Below the pieces are notes generated by a model that saw only the letters and a program-made list of their open reading frames with translations, had not been told where the DNA came from and ran no database searches. DNA of 64,000 nt from Watersipora subatra (Eukaryota > Bryozoa > Gymnolaemata > Cheilostomatida > Watersiporidae): the NCBI RefSeq assembly GCF_963576615.1, contig NC_088717.1, forward strand, positions 34,461,023 through 34,525,022. Direction: 5' to 3'. The position numbers were made by a program, and so were the translations under genes. Of the stretch, positions 59,045-64,000 are shown in pieces. How positions within the stretch are numbered: position 1 is the first letter of the stretch; the number at the start of each line of letters is the position of its first letter.

Positions 59045-61014
59045 GTGAGATACTTGTAGTTATTTATTATTCAAAGTTCCTTAAAGATACTTTTTGGGCA
59101 TCATTGAAGTTTGCAAAGCTGAAAATAATAATTTCTAAATTTGACTTTCTACTTGAGTGCAATATCAGCATATCAAATAAACTTAAAAAGCTCAAAATTT
59201 CGGAGAAGATTTGCAACAGACAATGCTATTCGGCGAACTCTTTTGGTAATGTTTATATTACTGACTGCCAAACTCTCAGCATAAAATCAGGTCGTGGCTT
59301 AAGGCAAAATAACATTGAACTATGAAATGCCATTAACAACTAACAATCTATTGAAAAGCGTTAAATTGAAGATATCTGAGTAATTGTAAAATATCAATAG
59401 ACAAACTTGCAGTGGAACAAGGTTTTGCCATTAACTCATATAAAATGGCTAAACTTAGTTTTCAACTGTGGGATACAAACAAAAACTTTTACAAAACTGG
59501 TTTTATTTTTGACCACAAGAATGTATTGAGAGGTGTGTTTAATTGATGCTATTGTACTTTGCAGAGTAAAAAGTTGCAGTGTTAAATTTTACAAAATGGC
59601 TGCCCTTTATCACAAAGTTTATATGCGTTTACCTCATTCAGTGTATAAACAAATGTTTCTCTATTTCCTCACAATTGACCAGCCCCTTACAGAGGTTACA
59701 AGCAAATTGTTATTTTGAATAGTTGATAAATCAAAAATGACATTTGTAATTTTTATTGCTCAGTTCTTTTGCTAAATTTGAACACAACTGAATTTTACAT
59801 ATTTCACAGCTGTTCTATCTATAAAGGTTAGTCTCAACCAATCAGCATTCTGAACATTTTCCTTTAGTAAATATTCACAAAAAATTCCTTATTTAAACTT
59901 TGCTTTACTTTAATAACTTAAAATGATTGTTTTTAAGTACAATAATTTTGCTGAACTAGATTTTAGTGATATTTGAATTTGTTTTTAATTGCATATTAAA
60001 ATTTTGAATAACCAAAAATGTTGTTGTATTTATCAAAAAAAAACCGATACTTAATTTGAGCAAAAATTAAAATAAAAAATAGCAAATAGTGATGTTCTCA
60101 ATACTTCTCTAATAAAATATATAGTTTTCTTGTTACCTTTAAGTACAGATAACATACATACACTTACCTTATTGGCATACATCACATTTTACATTGAAAG
60201 CATTTTAATTTGAAATCATGACTTCATAAACAATTGAAATAAATAAAACTTCTGGTTTTAATTGAAGCTAATAGAATTCTAGTTTTTTATGCTATCTAAA
60301 ATTACCATGAAACACTTCTACAAAAGTAACAAACTAGCAAATAGTCTAGCAGACATTCAAAGCTTCTAACAGATAAGTGTGTAGCCTTGAAGACTCATTT
60401 AGAGCCAATCGATTTGCGATTGGGCGGAAAATCACCTAGTTCCCATGTACCATTGTTACTCAGTGATTGATACTCATCAGTGCTGGCTTTGATCCAGGCA
60501 TCACAATTTGTACAGCTAGTCATTCAAAATAGATAAAGAAGTTCTTTTGCTGTTTAAAAAGGGTATTTTTTGAAGTGTAGGTACGAATCTTTCTCCAAAC
60601 AAAGTTCTGTAAAATATGACTCTAGTAAACTGGTACATAATAGTACTTTTGTTATTGTGTGCAAAGGTTCTTAAGAGTTAACACGATCTTTAAAGGCTCC
60701 CTTAAGTTATATAGTTGAGCATAGCAACATCTTAGTATGCGTCTTACAAAGTCAGTTATGAGAGTTACATCAAATATATTTAATAAAAACTGCTAAACAA
60801 CATTTTATGAAGGCTAATCTCTGGCCTTTCTTATAAAGGCCTATAACATCATACAACTTAGTAGCTAACAATTCACTTTTAAAAATTCAGTTCAAAATGC
60901 TGTTGTTAGCTAGCATGTAAATGGCTGAGTTTAAATAAAAAACTCTGAATAGAGGCTGCAACCATCATTTGAAGATGTTTTCTACATTTTATCATGTTAA
61001 CTATACTAAGAACC

Positions 61015-61145
61015 ATGTTCTTCTATCTGTTCGAAGCAACGCTTGGAGGTTATAGAAAAAAAGTGCTTTTTACAGGATTTGAACTCAGTTTTAAGTATGG
61101 TAGCTCCACGCTTTACCACCTGGGACCATCAACTACTTCACTGTA
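61015..61145 (-). mobile_element. tRNA-derived SINE
   Basis: Minus strand: TGGTCCCAGGTGGTAAAGC (A-box) and GAGTTCAAATCCTG (B-box), antisense in an intron of gene D. Confidence 0.55.
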
Positions 61146-61557
61146 CTTTAGGGATAAATGTACAGTTATTTTTCACACACGAGGGTCTCTCATACCAGAT
61201 CAGCCTGCCTGGGTGCTCGTAAATATAATAAGCAAATAGAAAAATAAATGTAAATTAACATAAAAATCTTAATAATGATACTTAAATGGTTTCAATATTT
61301 ATAAATATTTTTTCTGTGAAGTAACTATTGATGACTGATTGCAAGAGACAGTTTTAAAACATTTTTAGTTCTGTAGAAAACAGAACTTATACAGAACAGA
61401 ACAGCAAATACTTATGACAGCCTTTAAATGGTTAGGAAAATTTTAATTTTGACAAATGTTGGAGTACAAATTATTAATAGCTGAACTAATTTTGTAAAAT
61501 CACCCTTCCTGATGAGGTCATAATCATAATTCAAATAATACAAAAAATCTTTTGTAG

Positions 61558-61755
61558 GCTTTCAAAGTATATTTCTTCTTATCAAATGGTTTGGCTTTAA
61601 TTCTTGGTCTCTTTATGCTGGTGACATCATCGGTTTCCTTAAGCTTACCATCAATAACAAAAAACAACCCTTCAAGGACGAGAACTACAAATCAAATAAT
61701 CGCTGACAGCTGGAGAGAAGTGTTTGAGGGTACGACAACGGATGCTACCGCGCAA
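61558..61755 (+). CDS. Gene D exon: TM3 and outer loop
   Basis: 198 nt, 66 codons, acceptor TCTTTTGTAG, donor CAA|GTAAGT. It encodes VYFFLSNGLALILGLFMLV (TM3), then a hydrophilic Thr-rich loop including SWREVFEG. Confidence 0.75.
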
Positions 61756-62755
61756 GTAAGTTTACTCTACGACCGCACAGATAAGTTTGAACAAATACTG
61801 ACTGTCTGCTTACCTCATGTATAGGCCTACCAAGCTTGTCAATTTACAATAAACTCAAACAATATAGGAAACTGAACACATCATTTATAGATAAATGATA
61901 CAGTCCAACCTAAATGCCTGAAGTTAATCCGCTTGGATAAGAATACTTCATACGAATACACTGTATGTTGCTTTTTATACTTTAGAGGTTCAATTCCTAA
62001 AGTAATTATACATAAAAAGATATAAAAATGAACAAAAAAAGCTAAATTATTTGCAAAACTATATTAATATATTTAATATTAATAATTAACAGATGTCTTA
62101 TTGCTACCCTAATTTAAAGAGAAATAGAAGGCAGGGTCGGTTTGACCCTGAAGTGAGTTATATAAACATGCACTGCAACACTATTTAACTGCACTATAGA
62201 TTGTAGGAAATTAAATAAATTTAGATATTATTTCCCTTATCAAAGTAAATTTTTTAACTTTTCAGGATTTTTTACTGTTACTTATAAAAATGTAAATCTT
62301 CACAGGACTTTAGGTGTTACATGTGAAAAATTATTCTTTATTTGTTGAGACATATGTTTGTTGTAACTTTAGCTCCCGTAGCGAAAAAAATTGCAAGTAA
62401 AGGCTTGAATGTATTTTAAGCTGACATTGTAGTTATTAGCAACAACTTAGTTTTTAAATTTTTTTTTTCAATCAATACTTTAGTTTTAAGTGTTTAGTAA
62501 TATTATTCGCACCTTGAATGGCTCTAGAAAGGAAACTTATTGATTTAAAAACCCTTCATGTTTATTCTCTGCTAAAACCTGAGCACCTGAAATGAAACAC
62601 AACAATTTAATGCCTGTCTTTAGAACCAAAGAATTATCAAACTGGAATAGCTCAACATTTAACAATAAATCCATTAAAAATTTATTTTTGATATTGGTAA
62701 CTAGTTTTTATGCACCATGTTATGTTTGGTTGTTAAACTAAATGAATTTTTGTAG

Positions 62756-62884
62756 GTGAAGGCCCTAAAAGTGGCATCCGATGCTGTGCTGATGGTCGTT
62801 GCTCTTGTCAGTATAGGCCTAGTGACAACAGCACTAGTAACCCGTTTGCAAGTTCTATTCCTCAAAAAGATTGAAGTAGTACAG
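62756..62884 (+). CDS. Gene D exon: TM4
   Basis: 129 nt, 43 codons, acceptor TTTTTGTAG, donor CAG|GTAAAA. It encodes DAVLMVVALVSIGLVTTALV (TM4) and a basic tail (LKKIEVVQ). The coding end lies further downstream. Confidence 0.7.
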
Positions 62885-64000
62885 GTAAAAAAATTATATT
62901 TTGCTGGTTATAATTGTTGTCCAATATGATCTGTATAAATCTTTGTTTCACTAAATTGATTCTATACAGCCGGTCACCGTTAGGCTGAAAGTAAAATTAT
63001 GCAATTACTATTACAAACAGTTTACTTGGGTTTTTGTTTTATGCAAACCTTTATTAGGCAATCTATTAATTACTTTGAATATAAATGATTTTAGTAAAAA
63101 TTAAATGTATTGGATTTCAGTGGTTTAAGCTAAATACTTGTGTTTAAATGACCATAACTACGATGCTGTATAAAATCAGAATCAGGAAATTATTAGTTTT
63201 TTATTATCCAAAACCTCACTTTTGCTTTTAAACGAATCATTCTGTTCTCAAAAACAAAAACAATTCAGAAGTATAAGTTTGAAAAAAGCCCTATTTTATA
63301 TGCTGTAAAAGAGCTGCCTTAGGCATCGCGACTTCCTTGATAAGCTGGATTTCATTGCTTCAATCAAGCATCTACATATGGCCTTAAGGCGGAGTGTTGC
63401 AGCTTTAGCAGGCTTTATACAAAAAATTTCCGATTAGTGAGTAGTGAATATATTAGTCCGCTGTATCTGTACATAAATGAAAAGAAATCATAATCTGCAC
63501 GATCATAATAATGATCATAATCACGATAATAATGCATAATCAGCATCTTCACGAACTATTCAAAAATTGCAAAAAAGTGTCCAAGCTCATTCAGTCACAT
63601 TCTTGTGGTATTCTTTACCACAGCCGCTGTTGTAAAATTCTATGCAATGCAAACTAATTTGGTAGCAAAAAATTTTACAGACCGTTATGACAATTTATAT
63701 GCGCCCTTGTCAAATATTAGGCTTTATTGAATATGGCATTATTTCCTAGTAAATAAACTAATGGCTACGTATTCCAGCTCACAGCACTTCCAACATTCAC
63801 ATCCCTTAATATTTGAATATAATATCTTATTCCGAACTTGTTTGTTTCCGCATTTGTGTTACAAGTTTCATATCATGTATAAATTATGTCCAGAATATTT
63901 GTATTGATCTTTCCACACATATGACAAACATAATTTTTTATTCTGTGACACCAACATACATGTACTACATCTACAACCATATGTTTCAGTTTATGAACTT
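62885..64000. other. Region after the last certain exon of gene D
   Basis: Two possible terminal exons follow AG sites in phase 0: 63121-63147 (WFKLNTCV stop) and 63681-63749 (TVMTIYMRPCQILGF..., stop). Neither has a convincing polypyrimidine tract, so the true end may lie outside. Confidence 0.25.

Larger units (their letters stand above)
58004..62884 (+). other. Gene D: tandem paralog of gene C, four-helix membrane protein, incomplete (gene span)
   Basis: Internal exons are 58004-58062, 58867-59044, 61558-61755 and 62756-62884 (59, 178, 198 and 129 nt; 188 residues), all with GT-AG borders. Phases equal those of gene C: two bases out of the first, then phase 0. Hydrophobic segments lie at about 20-40, 54-72, 83-109 and 154-176. 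The TM3-TM4 loop is longer than in gene C (about 45 residues, Thr-rich). The 5' coding exon is uncertain. A five-codon ATG exon at 56964-56978 (donor GTAATA) would fit phase 0, or exon 4 of gene C could splice in. The last exon was not fixed and may lie beyond the window. Confidence 0.7.

Noticed and set aside
1..64000. CRISPR arrays or bacterial operons
   Set aside because: The tandem arrays have no unique spacers, and the genes have spliceosomal introns.

Overview
The window is animal nuclear DNA, probably from an invertebrate. It is AT-rich and gene-sparse. Coding sequence is split into short exons with GT-AG introns, and most of the rest is transposons, SINEs, foldback elements and minisatellites. 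No bacterial, organellar or rRNA features are visible. The host lineage cannot be fixed from this sequence; a lophotrochozoan or other marine invertebrate is a guess.

Left half, minus strand: two paralogous five-exon genes in tandem. Gene A (15997 to 7866, 611 aa) and gene B (35895 to 20083, 259 aa) were assembled by hand from exons whose phases fit at every junction. They share the same phase series, and exon 3 is exactly 167 nt in both. Their helical core looks like a very divergent Bcl-2/BAX-type fold. The evidence is a BH4-like first helix in A, an ASxLVL helix and WT pair in B, and a degenerate BH2 with W-(6)-W followed by a phase-0 intron at the classical Bcl-2 BH2 intron position. A membrane anchor is missing. 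Both proteins instead end in a Pro/Ser-rich tail carrying a QPPVFG(T/N)AFN motif: six 34-residue units in A and one in B. The fusion and the tandem pair are the most interesting content here.

Intron 3 of gene B (9.6 kb) holds a nearly intact Ty1/copia retrotransposon on the plus strand (22451-27100). It has 220-bp LTRs differing at one base, a 5-bp target duplication, a half-tRNA-iMet primer site, and one in-frame TGA inside an otherwise open gag-pol frame. The same intron holds a 2.8-kb nested foldback element (28240-31036).

Right half, plus strand: two tandem genes for four-helix membrane proteins. Gene C (46337-56439, five exons, 193 aa) appears complete. Gene D (58004 to beyond 62884) lacks certain first and last exons. 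They share exon phases and topology and resemble MS4A/CD20-like tetraspans, although the family name is tentative.

Between and inside these genes lie many repeats: a 25-bp array (807-1161), a 1-kb TATAC satellite bounded by inverted repeats (6104-7098), a 24-bp array (34430-35660), a 30-bp array open on both strands (37367-37803), a purine tract (49250-49620), a 12-bp array (53206-53443) and a 17-bp array (55147-56150). There are also three copies of a long-TIR MITE, a hAT-like element, two LINE 3' ends and about eight tRNA-derived SINE pieces. All gene models are readings by eye and have not been checked against transcripts.
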